From assembly GCF_003048615.2 (NCBI RefSeq), contig NZ_CP049263.1, positions 1,922,001-1,986,000 of the forward strand: a stretch of 64,000 nt of DNA, written 5' to 3'. Below the pieces are notes generated by a model. The model ran no database searches and had not been told where the DNA came from. It saw only the letters and a program-made list of their open reading frames with translations. The number at the start of each line of letters is the position of its first letter. The first letter of the stretch is position 1. Positions 25,616 to 35,748 of this stretch are shown here, piece by piece. The DNA comes from Campylobacter concisus (lineage in GTDB: Bacteria; Campylobacterota; Campylobacteria; Campylobacterales; Campylobacteraceae). The position numbers and the translations under genes are program-made.

Positions 25616-28600
25616 TTATCCTTTGTCTATCTTTCTAGCTGCCACCTCAAAATATGGCAAACTAGCCCAATTTTCTCGGTTTCCAACTATATAAATAACC
25701 TCTTTTGCTCTTGTTAGCGCCACGTTTAGCAAGTTTGGCTTGCTAGCAGCCCACGCTCTAGCACCCTTTGTCGCCCCACCTAACACAAATACGATAATGT
25801 CAGCCTCTTTGCCCTGCATAGTGTGGATAGTGCCAGCACCTTTTAAATTTCTACAAACATCTTTAAATGGCGTTATTATCCTGATGTTATAATTTTGGCT
25901 AGCTAGCTCGCCTGCTAAGAGCTCTTTAACCACCTCACCCTCGGCTTTATTGTAGTTACCTATCCACTCTTCGCTTCTAACGTCTATCCACTTTGTTTGC
26001 ACGTTAGTGTTTGCAAATTTACTAGCCGCGTTTCTGCCAAGTATCATCATATCATCGTAGATAGTCTCGTTTGAGGTCTCAAACATAGGGTTAGCGCATC
26101 TTCTATGCACGATCAGTGGTGAGCCGACCCAGATACTCTCACCGCTACCTTTTATATATGTGCCGATATTCTGCACCTTGTCTGCCCTTAGTTGCACAGA
26201 GGATTTAAGCAAGTTAAACTCCTCCTTTGCTTCGCAGTAGCTAAGTATCGCGTTATTTAAACTAACTGGCAGCGTTACGACAGGTTCAAGTTGAAGTGGG
26301 TCGCCAACCACCACGGCCATCTTTGAGCGAAGCAAGGCGCCTAACGCGTTAGTTAAATTTGCCTGCCCTGCTTCGTCTATCAAAAGCATGCCTATATCGC
26401 CATTTAAAAGGTCTTTAAAGGTGTTATTAAACGAGGCAAAAGTCGAGCTAACAACAGGCGTTAGCAAGAAGAGCCCCTTGATAACCTCGCGTCTATGCTT
26501 TGCCTCTAAGCCGTTTTTCTCAGCCATCTTTTCATCGTTAAAGATAACGCTAAGGGCACGTAAATTTGTCCTGACAGCCTCTTTGCAGGCAAAAATGGCA
26601 GCTTTGTGCAAATTTAGCGCCTCTTTAAAAAGCTCTATCCTAGCCCTAAAAAGCTTTGTCTTGTGAAATTCCTGGTCTATGCCACGCTCCATCATAAATG
26701 GCATACTCTTTTGCATCTCTTCGTTGCTCTCGCTAAAGCTGCCGTTTAGAAAGATATCTAGCTCCTCGCTCCTGCCAAGTATCTTTTGACGTCTAGCAAA
26801 GTCGCTTTGCAACCTTTTGTAAAGATTTATCTTAGTATTTAGCTCTGCAGCCCTGTTCTCAAGCTCTGCTATCTCGCTTTTTAGCTCATTTAGCCTTGCC
26901 TCGTTTTTCTCTTTGCTCTCGCCATTTTGCTTACTAGCTTTTAAATTTTGCTCAGCTATCTGGCGGTTTATCTCACCAACTTTTAGCGCCTCGTTATTAT
27001 ACTTTTCAAAGGCCTCTGTCTTAAAAATCTGCTGAAAGAGAAAAAATGGCGGCTTTTCTGGCGTGCTTAGATACTCCTGCAACGCTTCATTTTGACTAAC
27101 AAGCCTTGTTAGCTCCTCTGCCTCCGCCTTTTTATCTTCAAGCTCGCCACTAACGTTAGCAAATTCGCTCTCAAGAGGAGATAAAAGCTCCTCTATCTGC
27201 TTGGCTGAGTTATAGCTCTCTAGCCTTCTATCAACATCAGCTAGCTCTATTTTAAGGCTCTTTAGCTCCTCTTCTTTGATCCTGATCTCACTAAAAAGTA
27301 AATTTACCTCGTGAAGTGCGAGATTAAATTTCTCCTTCGCCTCGTCAAAATCATCGACCCCTTCGCCAACTGCCAGATATTTGCCAAGCCCCATCAAAAA
27401 GCCATCTTGCTCCAAAAACTCGCCATACTCTTTTGATATCTCATCATGCTGGCTGTGAGTAGCCTCGATCTTTACGCCATTAATTGCGTTAAAAACGAAA
27501 TTTGACTTGTTTTGCTTTGAGCCAAGCGCCACGCAAAATAGCCCCCAAGCCGGCTTTGAGATAAAGGACTTCTCGCCATATTTACTCTTTTCGTCAGCCG
27601 AGAGCAGCCTTGTGGCTATAAATTTAAAATAATCAATCTCACCCGCATATGAGCCAATGCTTTTTAACTGGCTTAGCTCCTTGCTCAAAATCTCAACCGC
27701 GCCGTTATTGCAAGAGCTAACGACCATCTCGTAGCCTTGCAGCTCGTCATTTAGCCTAAAATAAAGCGCCTTTTCGTCGCTGTCATAAACTGGCTCAAAG
27801 ATATCGTGTCTGCTCATTTGCGAGAGCTTCATCGCCCTAAGCGTCACCACTTCAGCCATCACGTCCTTTAAAAGTGTCGTTTTCCCAGTGCCTGGAGCGC
27901 CATTTACGCTATAAATCCCGCCGTTACCTTCTTTAAATTTCTCTATGATGTTATTTAGCGCCATTTGCTGTGAGAAATTTAAGGCAAAATCACTTGCAAA
28001 AGCCGATCTTGGGTAGCGCTCAGCCCCAAAAAAGTCCCTAACCGCCCTTTGATTTAGCTCATCTCTAACATCAATCCTCTCAAATTTATTCTCACCGCCC
28101 TCGTCCAAAAACTGATCCGTCAGCTCGTGCGTCCTGCCTGACTCGTAAAATTTGATAAGTAAATTTATATCATCTATAAAAAAGCTATTTAAAAGGGTGT
28201 CGTTCTCTTTAAAATTTGGATCAGCGATCCTTACTTCAAGCCTGATCACGTCTTTACAAAATGGCGTCTTTAGCGAGCTTTTTAGCTCCTCATGCACCGC
28301 TTTTACATAGTCGCTAAGCCTCATTTTCTCTTTATGGATAGAAATTTTATCCTTGATGTGCTCGCACTCTTTGTTAAAGTCGTTTTGGCTGATCTCTTTT
28401 AAATGGTTTAGGCGCACCATCGCCCAAGGAGCCGTTGGGATGAAAAGGTCATTTGATGAGTTTGGCGTGAAAAATGGGCTTAGCTCATCATCTAAATTTG
28501 CATCTTTTAGAGCAAAATTTTGCTCATTTTTGCAAAAGGCTAGATCGCCAGAGAGCTTAAGCTTATAACAAAATGCCTTTTCAAAGCTCGTTTGCTCAGA

Positions 28601-28894
28601 GCGTAGCTCCTCTAAAATTTGCTCTTTTTCAAATTTCACCTTTGCTAGCTTTGATATCGCAAGGGCGAGCAAGTCAGTCTCAAAAATGCCACCATAAATT
28701 GAAATTTCTATACCATTTTTTAAAAGCGACCTATCAAACGCCCTTAAAATTTGCATAAATTTCTCATCAAAATTTGCGATCTCAAGGTCCATTGATTTTT
28801 TAAATTTGCTATTTGTCTTTTTTGGCTCGTCTAAGGTTTTTGGCTCTAAATATTGTGATAATAAAAAGTATTTTAAGGTGTTTGCCCTACTCAA
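25616..28894 (-). CDS. Large superfamily 1 DNA/RNA helicase
   Basis: This 1092-residue protein is of the Upf1/Dna2-like SF1 type. Motif I is [10 protein letters not shown] (about 331-340), motif [12 protein letters not shown], motif [16 protein letters not shown], motif [20 protein letters not shown] and motif [18 protein letters not shown]. About 330 residues precede motif I, and a long Glu/Lys coiled coil lies between motifs Ia and II (about 520-700). No nuclease motif is evident. The substrate and role are not known; relatives are annotated simply as DEAD/AAA helicases. Its stop is two bases upstream of the hisF start, and it is divergent from ksgA. Confidence 0.88.
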   Translation of the reverse strand: MSRANTLKYFLLSQYLEPKTLDEPKKTNSKFKKSMDLEIANFDEKFMQILRAFDRSLLKNGIEISIYGGIFETDLLALAISKLAKVKFEKEQILEELRSEQTSFEKAFCYKLKLSGDLAFCKNEQNFALKDANLDDELSPFFTPNSSNDLFIPTAPWAMVRLNHLKEISQNDFNKECEHIKDKISIHKEKMRLSDYVKAVHEELKSSLKTPFCKDVIRLEVRIADPNFKENDTLLNSFFIDDINLLIKFYESGRTHELTDQFLDEGGENKFERIDVRDELNQRAVRDFFGAERYPRSAFASDFALNFSQQMALNNIIEKFKEGNGGIYSVNGAPGTGKTTLLKDVMAEVVTLRAMKLSQMSRHDIFEPVYDSDEKALYFRLNDELQGYEMVVSSCNNGAVEILSKELSQLKSIGSYAGEIDYFKFIATRLLSADEKSKYGEKSFISKPAWGLFCVALGSKQNKSNFVFNAINGVKIEATHSQHDEISKEYGEFLEQDGFLMGLGKYLAVGEGVDDFDEAKEKFNLALHEVNLLFSEIRIKEEELKSLKIELADVDRRLESYNSAKQIEELLSPLESEFANVSGELEDKKAEAEELTRLVSQNEALQEYLSTPEKPPFFLFQQIFKTEAFEKYNNEALKVGEINRQIAEQNLKASKQNGESKEKNEARLNELKSEIAELENRAAELNTKINLYKRLQSDFARRQKILGRSEELDIFLNGSFSESNEEMQKSMPFMMERGIDQEFHKTKLFRARIELFKEALNLHKAAIFACKEAVRTNLRALSVIFNDEKMAEKNGLEAKHRREVIKGLFLLTPVVSSTFASFNNTFKDLLNGDIGMLLIDEAGQANLTNALGALLRSKMAVVVGDPLQLEPVVTLPVSLNNAILSYCEAKEEFNLLKSSVQLRADKVQNIGTYIKGSGESIWVGSPLIVHRRCANPMFETSNETIYDDMMILGRNAASKFANTNVQTKWIDVRSEEWIGNYNKAEGEVVKELLAGELASQNYNIRIITPFKDVCRNLKGAGTIHTMQGKEADIIVFVLGGATKGARAWAASKPNLLNVALTRAKEVIYIVGNRENWASLPYFEVAARKIDKG

Positions 28895-29000
28895 ATTTGC
28901 GCCTTATTTTGTTGTTATTTAGTGATTATAGTCCATTTTATATATGATTAAACTAAACTTGTAATCATTGTATAAGTAATTTTTGGCTAATATCGCGGCT

Positions 29001-29843
29001 ATGATAAAGGCAAAAAAGCACTTTGGACAGAATTTTTTACAAGACAAAGCGACACTAGATAAGATCATCCAAGCGATACCCAAGGACGTAGAAAACGTCG
29101 TTGAGATTGGGTCTGGCTTAGGTGATTTGACATTTAGACTTTTGCAAATTTACAAAACGACCTCTTTTGAGATAGATTGTGAGCTGTTTCAAATTTTAAA
29201 GGTCAAATTTGCAAATGAGATCCAAAATGGACAATTAAAACTTTTTTGTAAAGATGCTTTAGAGCAGTGGCAGCAAGAGGGCGGACTAAGTAGCCAGAAC
29301 TACTTTTTAGTCGCAAATTTGCCCTATTATGTTGCTACGAAGATGATACTAAATGCGATAGATGACGAAAAATGCCTTGGACTTATCGTGATGATACAAA
29401 AAGAGGTTGCTCTTAAATTTAGTGCAAAGAGCAAGGATAAAGAATTTAGCGCTTTATCGATCCTCGCTTCACTACAAGGCAGGTGTGAGCTTTTGTTTGA
29501 CGTGGATGCAAAGCTTTTTAATCCACCCCCAAAGGTCACATCCTCAGTCATCAAACTACAAAAAACAAAAAAGATTTTTGGCAAAGACGGGATTTTCAAA
29601 GATGCAAAACAATACGAGGCTTTTAAAGCATTTTTAAGAGCTGCGTTTGCTTCGCCAAGAAAGACGCTTTTGAAAAATTTATCCACAAATTTTGACAAAA
29701 AGGCGTTAGAAGAAATTTTTGAAGACCTAGACTTAGCTCAAAATTTACGTCCACACGAACTAGATGTCGATTCTTATCTAAAAGTATTTGAAAGATTAAA
29801 GGAAGATAATGAACGACAAAAACGAAGAGAAAGTTGTAACTAA
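29001..29843 (+). CDS. rsmA: 16S rRNA dimethyladenosine transferase KsgA/RsmA
   Basis: The enzyme dimethylates A1518 and A1519 at the 3' end of 16S rRNA with SAM, late in 30S assembly. It starts KAKKHFGQNFLQD, has the SAM loop VEIGSGLGDLT, the catalytic NLPYYVATKMI and a C-terminal RNA-binding helical part. An in-frame TTG at 28,983 would add six residues. I prefer the ATG at 29,001 because the family usually starts MxKAKKxxGQNFL, but neither has a clear ribosome binding site. The last 35 bases overlap the RNase J gene. As I recall, C. jejuni has the same ksgA-RNase J pair. Confidence 0.93.
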   Translation: MIKAKKHFGQNFLQDKATLDKIIQAIPKDVENVVEIGSGLGDLTFRLLQIYKTTSFEIDCELFQILKVKFANEIQNGQLKLFCKDALEQWQQEGGLSSQNYFLVANLPYYVATKMILNAIDDEKCLGLIVMIQKEVALKFSAKSKDKEFSALSILASLQGRCELLFDVDAKLFNPPPKVTSSVIKLQKTKKIFGKDGIFKDAKQYEAFKAFLRAAFASPRKTLLKNLSTNFDKKALEEIFEDLDLAQNLRPHELDVDSYLKVFERLKEDNERQKRRESCN

Positions 29844-31962
29844 CCAAAGTAAAAACAACAAAAGACGAAGATTTAGACCAAAAAACAAGCCAAAACAAGA
29901 GGGCGAAACTACCGAGCAAACATCACTGGCAAGCAAAAGCGTGATAGATAACTTCTTTGCAGCAGAACAGGCTGAAGCCAAAACGCACGCCGAGCCAAAG
30001 AGTCAAAATCCTCGCCCAAAAAAGCAAAGAAATAACAAAAATCAAAACAAAACTGGCGAAAACAATAAGCCAAAAGAGCAAAAACAGCAAAAAGAAAAGC
30101 CAAAACAAGAGCCAAAAGCTGAAGCTAAAAACGAGACAAAAGAGCAAAAAGAGAAACCAAAAAAGGCTAAAAAACCAAAGAAAAATTTACCCGCAAAGCT
30201 AAATGGCAACGAGCAGTGGCAACAAGATATCGCAAGTGCGATGGAGGCAAACAAAGCCACTCACGAGCTAAGACTTGAGCCACTAAAATATCTAAACTCA
30301 AGCGAGCATAAAATTCGCATAACTCCACTTGGCGGTCTTGGCGAGATCGGCGGCAATATGACGGTCTTTGAGACAGAAACTAGCGCTATAATCGTTGATA
30401 TCGGCATGAGCTTTCCAAGCGAGAGCATGCACGGCGTGGATATCCTCATCCCAGACTTTGACTACGTTCGCAAGATAAAAGATAAGATAAAAGGCGTCAT
30501 CATCACTCACGCACATGAGGATCACATCGGCGCAGTGCCTTATTTTTACAAAGAGTTTAAATTTCCTATCTACGCCACACCTTTACCACTTGGCATGATA
30601 AATAATAAATTTGAAGAGCACGGGCTAAAACAAGAGCGCTCGCTTTTCCGTTCGGTCGAGAAGAGGAAGCCATATCTCATAGGCGACTTTGAAGTCGAGT
30701 GGATACATATAACCCACTCTATCATCGACGCCTCAGCACTTGCTATCACGACAAAGGCAGGCACGATCATCCACACAGGCGACTTTAAAATCGACCACAC
30801 GCCGATAGATGGCTACCCAACAGACCTTGGCAGACTAGCGTATTATGGCGAGCGTGGCGTGCTTTGTCTGATGAGCGATAGCACAAATAGCTACAAAGAG
30901 GGCTTTACAAAGAGTGAAAGTAGCGTTGGCAAGACCTTTGATGCGATATTTTCAAAAGCAAAAGGCCGCGTCATCATGAGCACATTTAGCTCAAACATCC
31001 ACCGCGTCTATCAAGCGATCGAATGGGGTTTAAAATACAACCGCAAAGTCTGTGTCATCGGCAGATCAATGGAGCGAAATTTATACACCGCGATGGAGCT
31101 TGGCTACATCAAGCTTGATAAGAAAATTTTTATCGACGCAAACGAGGTTGGTAAATTTAAAGATGATGAGGTACTTATCGTCACCACAGGCAGCCAGGGC
31201 GAGACCATGAGCGCGCTTTACCGCATGGCGACAGATGAGCACAAATATATAAAGATAAAGCCGACCGATCAGATCATAATCAGCTCAAAAGCGATCCCAG
31301 GCAACGAAAACAGCGTCTCAACGGTGCTAAATTTCTTACTAAAATCAGGTGCGAGCGTCGCTTACCAAGACTTTAGCGAGATCCACGTCAGCGGTCACGC
31401 AGCGCAAGAAGAGCAAAAGCTGATGCTTCGCCTCATAAAGCCAAAATTTTTCTTGCCAGTGCATGGCGAGTACAACCACATCGCAAAGCATAAAGAGACG
31501 GCCATTAGCTGTGGTGTGGATGAGAGAAATATCTATCTAATGAGCGACGGTGATCAGATGGAGGTTTGTCAAAAATACCTAAAACGTGTAAAAACTGTAA
31601 AAACTGGCAAAGTCTTCATAGATAATCAAATAAATAAACAAATTTCAGACGACGTCGTCATCGACAGACAAAACCTTGCCGAAGCAGGCGTCGTCATGAT
31701 AATCGCTCAAATTTCACGTCACGGCGCAAAACTCATCAACAAGCCTCGCGTCATCAGCTACGGCCTTGTGGGCGACAAGCAAGACGCCGAGTTTAGAAAA
31801 GAGATGGAGGGCGTGCTAGAGCAGTATTTAAGCAACGTCAAAGAGGAGCTTTTAAAAGATAGCAGACTACTCGAGTCACAAGTGCGCCAAGTGATCAGAA
31901 AGCACATATTTAGAAAGGTCAAAAAGTACCCAACTATCGTGCCGATCATCTATCTAATGTAA
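29809..31962 (+). CDS. rnj: Ribonuclease J
   Basis: This is a metallo-beta-lactamase/beta-CASP ribonuclease for mRNA turnover and rRNA maturation, which replaces RNase E in Epsilonproteobacteria. The 717 residues exceed Bacillus RNase J1 because of an N-terminal extension of about 155 residues rich in Lys, Asn, Gln and Glu, probably disordered and RNA- or protein-binding. The catalytic motif is THAHEDHIG (His234, His236, Asp238, His239). Later motifs are IHTGDFKID, a GRSMERN loop, and the beta-CASP HVSGHAAQEE and PVHGEYNH. In Helicobacter pylori the comparable extension is needed for function and for helicase contact. Its start lies inside ksgA, 35 bases before the ksgA stop. Confidence 0.95.
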   Translation: MNDKNEEKVVTNQSKNNKRRRFRPKNKPKQEGETTEQTSLASKSVIDNFFAAEQAEAKTHAEPKSQNPRPKKQRNNKNQNKTGENNKPKEQKQQKEKPKQEPKAEAKNETKEQKEKPKKAKKPKKNLPAKLNGNEQWQQDIASAMEANKATHELRLEPLKYLNSSEHKIRITPLGGLGEIGGNMTVFETETSAIIVDIGMSFPSESMHGVDILIPDFDYVRKIKDKIKGVIITHAHEDHIGAVPYFYKEFKFPIYATPLPLGMINNKFEEHGLKQERSLFRSVEKRKPYLIGDFEVEWIHITHSIIDASALAITTKAGTIIHTGDFKIDHTPIDGYPTDLGRLAYYGERGVLCLMSDSTNSYKEGFTKSESSVGKTFDAIFSKAKGRVIMSTFSSNIHRVYQAIEWGLKYNRKVCVIGRSMERNLYTAMELGYIKLDKKIFIDANEVGKFKDDEVLIVTTGSQGETMSALYRMATDEHKYIKIKPTDQIIISSKAIPGNENSVSTVLNFLLKSGASVAYQDFSEIHVSGHAAQEEQKLMLRLIKPKFFLPVHGEYNHIAKHKETAISCGVDERNIYLMSDGDQMEVCQKYLKRVKTVKTGKVFIDNQINKQISDDVVIDRQNLAEAGVVMIIAQISRHGAKLINKPRVISYGLVGDKQDAEFRKEMEGVLEQYLSNVKEELLKDSRLLESQVRQVIRKHIFRKVKKYPTIVPIIYLM

Positions 31963-31971
31963 GGAAAATTT

Positions 31972-32925
31972 ATGCAAAAAGCCAACCAAATCGCCGCTGA
32001 AGTCTTAGAGATAGAGGCAAACGAGCTTTTAAGACACGCTAAAAGCGTAGAGATAGAAGATGCTGTAAATTTGATATATAACGCAAAAGGCAAAGTCATA
32101 GTCACAGGCGTGGGCAAGAGCGGTCACGTGGGCGCAAAGATCGCTGCTACGCTTGCAAGCACTGGCACGCCAAGCTTTTTCTTACACCCGACAGAGGCCA
32201 TGCACGGAGATCTGGGCATGATAGAAAAAGATGACATCTTGTTAGCCATTAGCTTTAGTGGCGAGAGCGATGAGCTTATCAAAATTTTGCCTCACGTAAA
32301 GCGCTTTGGCGTGAAAATCGTCGCCATGGCAAGAAGCAAGACAAGCTCACTTGGTAAATTTAGCGACGCTTTTATAGATATAAATGTAGAGAAAGAGGCA
32401 TGCCCACTAAATGCCGCCCCAACAGCATCAACCACGCTAACGTTAGCTCTTGGCGATGCGTTAGCTGTTTGTTTGATGCAAAAGCGTGGCTTTAAAAAAG
32501 AAGACTTTGCAAATTTTCATCCAGGTGGCAGCCTTGGCAAGAGGCTGTTTTTGAAGGTCAAAGATGTGATGAGAAGCGAAAATTTACCGATAGTACGCTG
32601 GAATGCAAGCCTAAAAAGTGCGATCGATACTATGACACATGGCAAGCTTGGCACGGTTCTCATCGTCGATAAAGATGGTGTGCTAGACGCTCTTTTAAGT
32701 GACGGCGATCTTAGGCGCGCGCTTATGAGAGAGGACTTTGACCTAGAAGAGCCAGCGATGAAATTTGCAACCATGCATCCAAAAGAGATAAATGACAAAG
32801 AGATGTTAGCCGTAGATGCGTTAGCTTTAATAGAAAAGTATAAAATTCAGCTTCTAGCTGTCGTAGAAAATGGCGTGCCTGTAGGCGTTTTACACATCCA
32901 CGACCTTGCAAATTTAGGACTATAA
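31972..32925 (+). CDS. kdsD: Arabinose-5-phosphate isomerase, KpsF/GutQ/KdsD family
   Basis: The enzyme converts ribulose 5-phosphate to arabinose 5-phosphate, the precursor of Kdo for lipooligosaccharide. The 317 residues hold a SIS domain (VIVTGVGKSGHVGAKIAATLASTG, then HGDLGMIEKDDILLAISFSGESDE) and two C-terminal CBS domains, with the linking FHPGGSLGKRL motif typical of KdsD. The start is nine bases after the RNase J stop, and the next gene follows by one base, so it lies inside one plus-strand operon. No capsule genes are nearby, so a housekeeping Kdo role is more likely than a dedicated capsule role. Confidence 0.92.
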   Translation: MQKANQIAAEVLEIEANELLRHAKSVEIEDAVNLIYNAKGKVIVTGVGKSGHVGAKIAATLASTGTPSFFLHPTEAMHGDLGMIEKDDILLAISFSGESDELIKILPHVKRFGVKIVAMARSKTSSLGKFSDAFIDINVEKEACPLNAAPTASTTLTLALGDALAVCLMQKRGFKKEDFANFHPGGSLGKRLFLKVKDVMRSENLPIVRWNASLKSAIDTMTHGKLGTVLIVDKDGVLDALLSDGDLRRALMREDFDLEEPAMKFATMHPKEINDKEMLAVDALALIEKYKIQLLAVVENGVPVGVLHIHDLANLGL

Positions 32926-32926
32926 A

Positions 32927-33700
32927 ATGGAAAAAATAAGACTAAATAAATTTATCTCACATAACACAAACTACTCACGCCGTGAGGCAGATGAGCTGAT
33001 AAAAGCTGGCAAGGTTAGCATAGCAGGGCGTGTGGTTAGCGACCTTGCCACAAGCGTGGATGAAGATGACAAAGTGCGTATAAATGGCCGTTTGATAAAG
33101 CTAAAAAAAGAATTTACCGTTATCGTTTATCACAAACAAAAGGGCGAGCTAGTTAGCAAAAAAGATGACCGCGGACGAAAGACGATCTACGACACGCTAG
33201 ATAAGAAATTTGCAAAATTTGTTAGCGTAGGGCGCTTAGACTACGCAAGCGAGGGGCTACTTTTACTAACTGACGCTCCAGCGATCGCCACAGCACTCAT
33301 GAATAGCGACTTAGAGCGCGAATACTACCTAAAAGTAAAAGGCGAGGTGACAAAAGAGGTGATAGAGGCGATGACAAATGGCTTTTTTGCCAAGGACGCC
33401 ACTAAAGGCGCGCACGCAAAAACCACTATAAAATCAATGGAATTTAAGCCATTTCTAGCCTACAAGGTCTTTGGCTCAAGCGGTGGCTACACAAAACTAA
33501 AGGTCATCATCAACGAGGGTCAAAACAGAGAGCTACGCCGTTTCTTTGGCTACTTTGACCTTGAAGTGATGGACCTAAAACGTGTTAGCTTTGGGCGTGT
33601 TAGCCTTGATATGCTAAAGCCTGGCAAATGGCGCTACTTCGAAAATAGCGAATACGAAGACCTAAGAGACTTTTTGAAAGTTAATAACGTTAGATACTAA
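32927..33700 (+). CDS. RsuA/RluB-family rRNA pseudouridine synthase
   Basis: The 257 residues start with an S4 RNA-binding domain (IRLNKFISHNTNYSRREADELIKAGKVSIAG). The catalytic aspartate loop VGRLDYASEGLLLLTDAP is followed by a YYLKVKGEVT strand and a GQNRELRRFFGYFDLEVMDLKRVSFG end. Family members modify a single uridine in 16S or 23S rRNA (516, 2457, 2604 or 2605 in E. coli); the site here is unknown. It is the last gene of the ksgA, rnj, kdsD run. Its stop lies 8 bases before the target duplication of the inserted transposon, so the element sits just past the operon's 3' end. Confidence 0.92.
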   Translation: MEKIRLNKFISHNTNYSRREADELIKAGKVSIAGRVVSDLATSVDEDDKVRINGRLIKLKKEFTVIVYHKQKGELVSKKDDRGRKTIYDTLDKKFAKFVSVGRLDYASEGLLLLTDAPAIATALMNSDLEREYYLKVKGEVTKEVIEAMTNGFFAKDATKGAHAKTTIKSMEFKPFLAYKVFGSSGGYTKLKVIINEGQNRELRRFFGYFDLEVMDLKRVSFGRVSLDMLKPGKWRYFENSEYEDLRDFLKVNNVRY

Positions 33701-33707
33701 CATTAGG

Positions 33708-33715
33708 CTTGTTTC
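33708..33715. repeat. Left 8-bp target site duplication CTTGTTTC
   Basis: CTTGTTTC directly precedes the left inverted repeat. The identical octamer directly follows the right inverted repeat at 37,559-37,566. An 8-bp duplication is the size made by IS1595-family transposases. Confidence 0.93.
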
Positions 33716-33741
33716 CGGTATTATGTAGCATCCGCACAAGA
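33716..33741 (+). repeat. Left terminal inverted repeat of the transposon
   Basis: The repeat begins CGGTATTATGTAGCATCCGC and is identical over 26 bases to the reverse complement of 37,533-37,558. Weaker similarity continues for about seven more bases (CTTTAAT versus TTTTCAT). The endonuclease promoter lies just inside it. Confidence 0.95.
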
Positions 33742-33769
33742 CTTTAATAAAAATCAAATAATGTTGGGG

Positions 33770-33775
33770 TATAAT
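33770..33775 (+). promoter_or_regulatory. -10 box of the restriction endonuclease gene
   Basis: A perfect TATAAT stands 28 bases before the ATG at 33,804, inside the element and just past the left inverted repeat. No strong ribosome binding site precedes the ATG (GTGAATTAA), which fits low expression of a toxic nuclease. Confidence 0.55.
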
Positions 33776-33803
33776 ATCAAATAAAAAACAAAAAGTGAAT
33801 TAA

Positions 33804-34508
33804 ATGATACCCCAAAAATACCTTACTGCTGATTCTTTATTTAAAGAATTAACACACATAAATTGGAAAGGAAGCAAAGGCTCTATATTTTTTTCAATAG
33901 TTGGTACAACCGTAAAAATAACTCATACCGACATCATAGGTAGCGTTTTACAAGATTGGGTAAAAAACTATTTTATAACCAAAAATATATATTATCGAGA
34001 ACCATTAAATTCACAAGAATTTCCGGACTTTTTTCTATCAACTCGTAATGATGAACATTTATTGGAAATCAAGTCTTTTAATTATAGTAGAAACCCAGCA
34101 TTTGATATTGCTAATTTCTCTTCATATTGCGAAACTATTGCGTTAGAGCCTTATAAACTTTTTGCCGATTATTTAATTTTTGGCTATGATTTTGACAATA
34201 ATTTCGATATTGAAATTAAAGATATTTGGCTAAAGAAAATTTGGGAAATAGCTGGAACTACTGCAAAAGGAATGTATCCACCATTAAAAACCCAAGTAAA
34301 AAGAAAAATGATATACAATATAAGACCAAATTCTGTCTTTAAAAATAGTAGTCAAGCGGATTTTAAAGATGTTGCCGAATTCTTAAAAGCGATTTACTCG
34401 ACTTTATCTAACTATCGACAAATATGGCATCAAGACCCTGATGTATGGAAAAGAACCGTTAGAATTAATCTGACAAAAAAATATGGTACTGATTTCGGTT
34501 TTAAATAG
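33804..34508 (+). CDS. Type II restriction endonuclease, PD-(D/E)XK type, NgoBV/NlaIV-like
   Basis: The 234 residues contain a PD-(D/E)XK core: EFPDFFLS supplies the Asp and LLEIKSFNYSR the Glu-x-Lys. Downstream blocks FDIANFSSYCETIALEPYKLFADYLIFGYDF, IKDIWLKKIWEIAGT and PLKTQVKRKMIYNIRPNS resemble, as I remember them, the NgoBV endonuclease family, which cuts GGNNCC. That specificity is an inference; the pairing with a cytosine-5 methyltransferase agrees with it. The gene has its own promoter inside the left repeat and converges on the methyltransferase gene, sharing eight bases at the 3' ends. It is markedly AT-rich. The length is full for the family and no frameshift is visible, so it may be active. 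Confidence 0.8.
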   Translation: MIPQKYLTADSLFKELTHINWKGSKGSIFFSIVGTTVKITHTDIIGSVLQDWVKNYFITKNIYYREPLNSQEFPDFFLSTRNDEHLLEIKSFNYSRNPAFDIANFSSYCETIALEPYKLFADYLIFGYDFDNNFDIEIKDIWLKKIWEIAGTTAKGMYPPLKTQVKRKMIYNIRPNSVFKNSSQADFKDVAEFLKAIYSTLSNYRQIWHQDPDVWKRTVRINLTKKYGTDFGFK

Positions 34509-35748
34509 TCGGCAATATATTATCGGCTATCTTTTTTATAATGTTTACGCAAATAGTGTTTCCTAATAAATCATAGGCTTCTTTTTCTTTGACTTCTTGC
34601 AATGGATAATTGTCGGGGTATCCAAATAATCTTAATCCCTCGACTAAACTTAGTTTTCTTATACCCCCATTGTCGACAACCCCGATTTTATCTAAATCGG
34701 TTGCTACCAATGTGGGGGTTATATTATTAGGGTCAAGAAACATCGAAAAACCGTACGATAATTTACCGGCAACGATATTATACCCTTTGGGTTTGCTAAT
34801 ATCCGGTATCCTAGAAAGCCCCTCCTTTTTCTTGGGATGCTCTAATTTTAAATATCCTTTTTTGCATAAATCGTTGAGTTCGCGCGTTAAATTTTTATGT
34901 GTATAAAAGGTGGCTATTTGCTCGGCTGTTAAGGGCATCCCATCCATCCAATCGATACCTATAATTTCCGACCATATTTTTTTCCTTCTTTCTGTAACCA
35001 TTTTGTCTAATAATATTTTTTGTTCTATAGAAACTTCTCCTTTCAGCGCTATATCCCAAGAGTGGATATTTTTTTCCCCGCCTCTTTTATCTTTTAGTGC
35101 TTTCCCGTAAAGTTCTTCAGGTTTGTAGTGTTTTAATATTTTATTTGTTAAATCATTATTGATAACGGGTAAATTATTTTCTTGTATATCTTTAAAATAT
35201 ATAGGCTTTTCTTTTTTAAAATCTAGGCTTATTTTATTATTGATTGTTCCTACGATATAAATTCTCTTTCTTGATTGCGCCGTTGAAAAATATTTTGAAT
35301 CAAGCACTTTATAGGATACGTTGTATTTTAATTGTTCCAACGTGCTTAAAATAACAGATAGGGTTTTGCCTTTGTCGTGAGTTATTAACCCCTCTACGTT
35401 TTCTAAAATAAAAGCCTTGGGTTTTTTGTCCTTTAATATTCTAGCAATTTCAAAAAATAGTGTTCCTCTAGTATCTTCAAAACCTCTGCGTTTGCCTGCG
35501 TCGGAAAATGCTTGGCAGGGAAAACCGCCTAGCAATATGTCAAAGTCGGGTATATCTTTACTATCGATATTGACAATATCTACGATACCGTTGTTTTCCT
35601 TAAAAAATCTATTATACGTTTTAAGAGCATAAGGTTTTATTTCTGAAGTGAATACGCATTTTACATCAATATTTAAGTTTCTAGCCGAACGTTCTAACCC
35701 GAGCCTAGTACCACCCATACCAGCAAATAAGTCTACAAATTTTATCAT
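34501..35748 (-). CDS. DNA (cytosine-5)-methyltransferase
   Basis: This 415-residue m5C methyltransferase has its motifs in order: I DLFAGMGGTRLGLE (6-19), IV GGFPCQAFSDAG with catalytic Cys78, VI LENVEGL (115-121), VIII QSRKRIYIVG (158-167), a target-recognition region of about 150 residues, then IX/X near RKLSLVEGLRLFGYPDNYPL and YDLLGNTICVNII. It protects host DNA from the convergent endonuclease; the recognition site may be GGNNCC by analogy. The protein appears intact. Its start overlaps the stop of the upstream HTH gene by four bases, so regulator and methyltransferase are made from one mRNA. Confidence 0.94.
   Translation of the reverse strand: MIKFVDLFAGMGGTRLGLERSARNLNIDVKCVFTSEIKPYALKTYNRFFKENNGIVDIVNIDSKDIPDFDILLGGFPCQAFSDAGKRRGFEDTRGTLFFEIARILKDKKPKAFILENVEGLITHDKGKTLSVILSTLEQLKYNVSYKVLDSKYFSTAQSRKRIYIVGTINNKISLDFKKEKPIYFKDIQENNLPVINNDLTNKILKHYKPEELYGKALKDKRGGEKNIHSWDIALKGEVSIEQKILLDKMVTERRKKIWSEIIGIDWMDGMPLTAEQIATFYTHKNLTRELNDLCKKGYLKLEHPKKKEGLSRIPDISKPKGYNIVAGKLSYGFSMFLDPNNITPTLVATDLDKIGVVDNGGIRKLSLVEGLRLFGYPDNYPLQEVKEKEAYDLLGNTICVNIIKKIADNILPTI

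Noticed and set aside
29623-30260. Several hydrophobic minus-strand ORFs opposite ksgA and the RNase J N-terminus
   Set aside because: They mirror the Lys/Asn-rich codons of RNase J (AAA, AAC read back as Phe, Val, Leu), have no ribosome binding sites and are shadows.
23041-33700. Frequent TAACGTTAG-like strings as a possible repeated signal (for example near 23,103, 23,651, 27,150, 32,431 and 33,688)
   Set aside because: Most occur inside coding regions on different strands as codon pairs for Ala-Asn-Val-Ser; spacing is irregular and no structure is shared.
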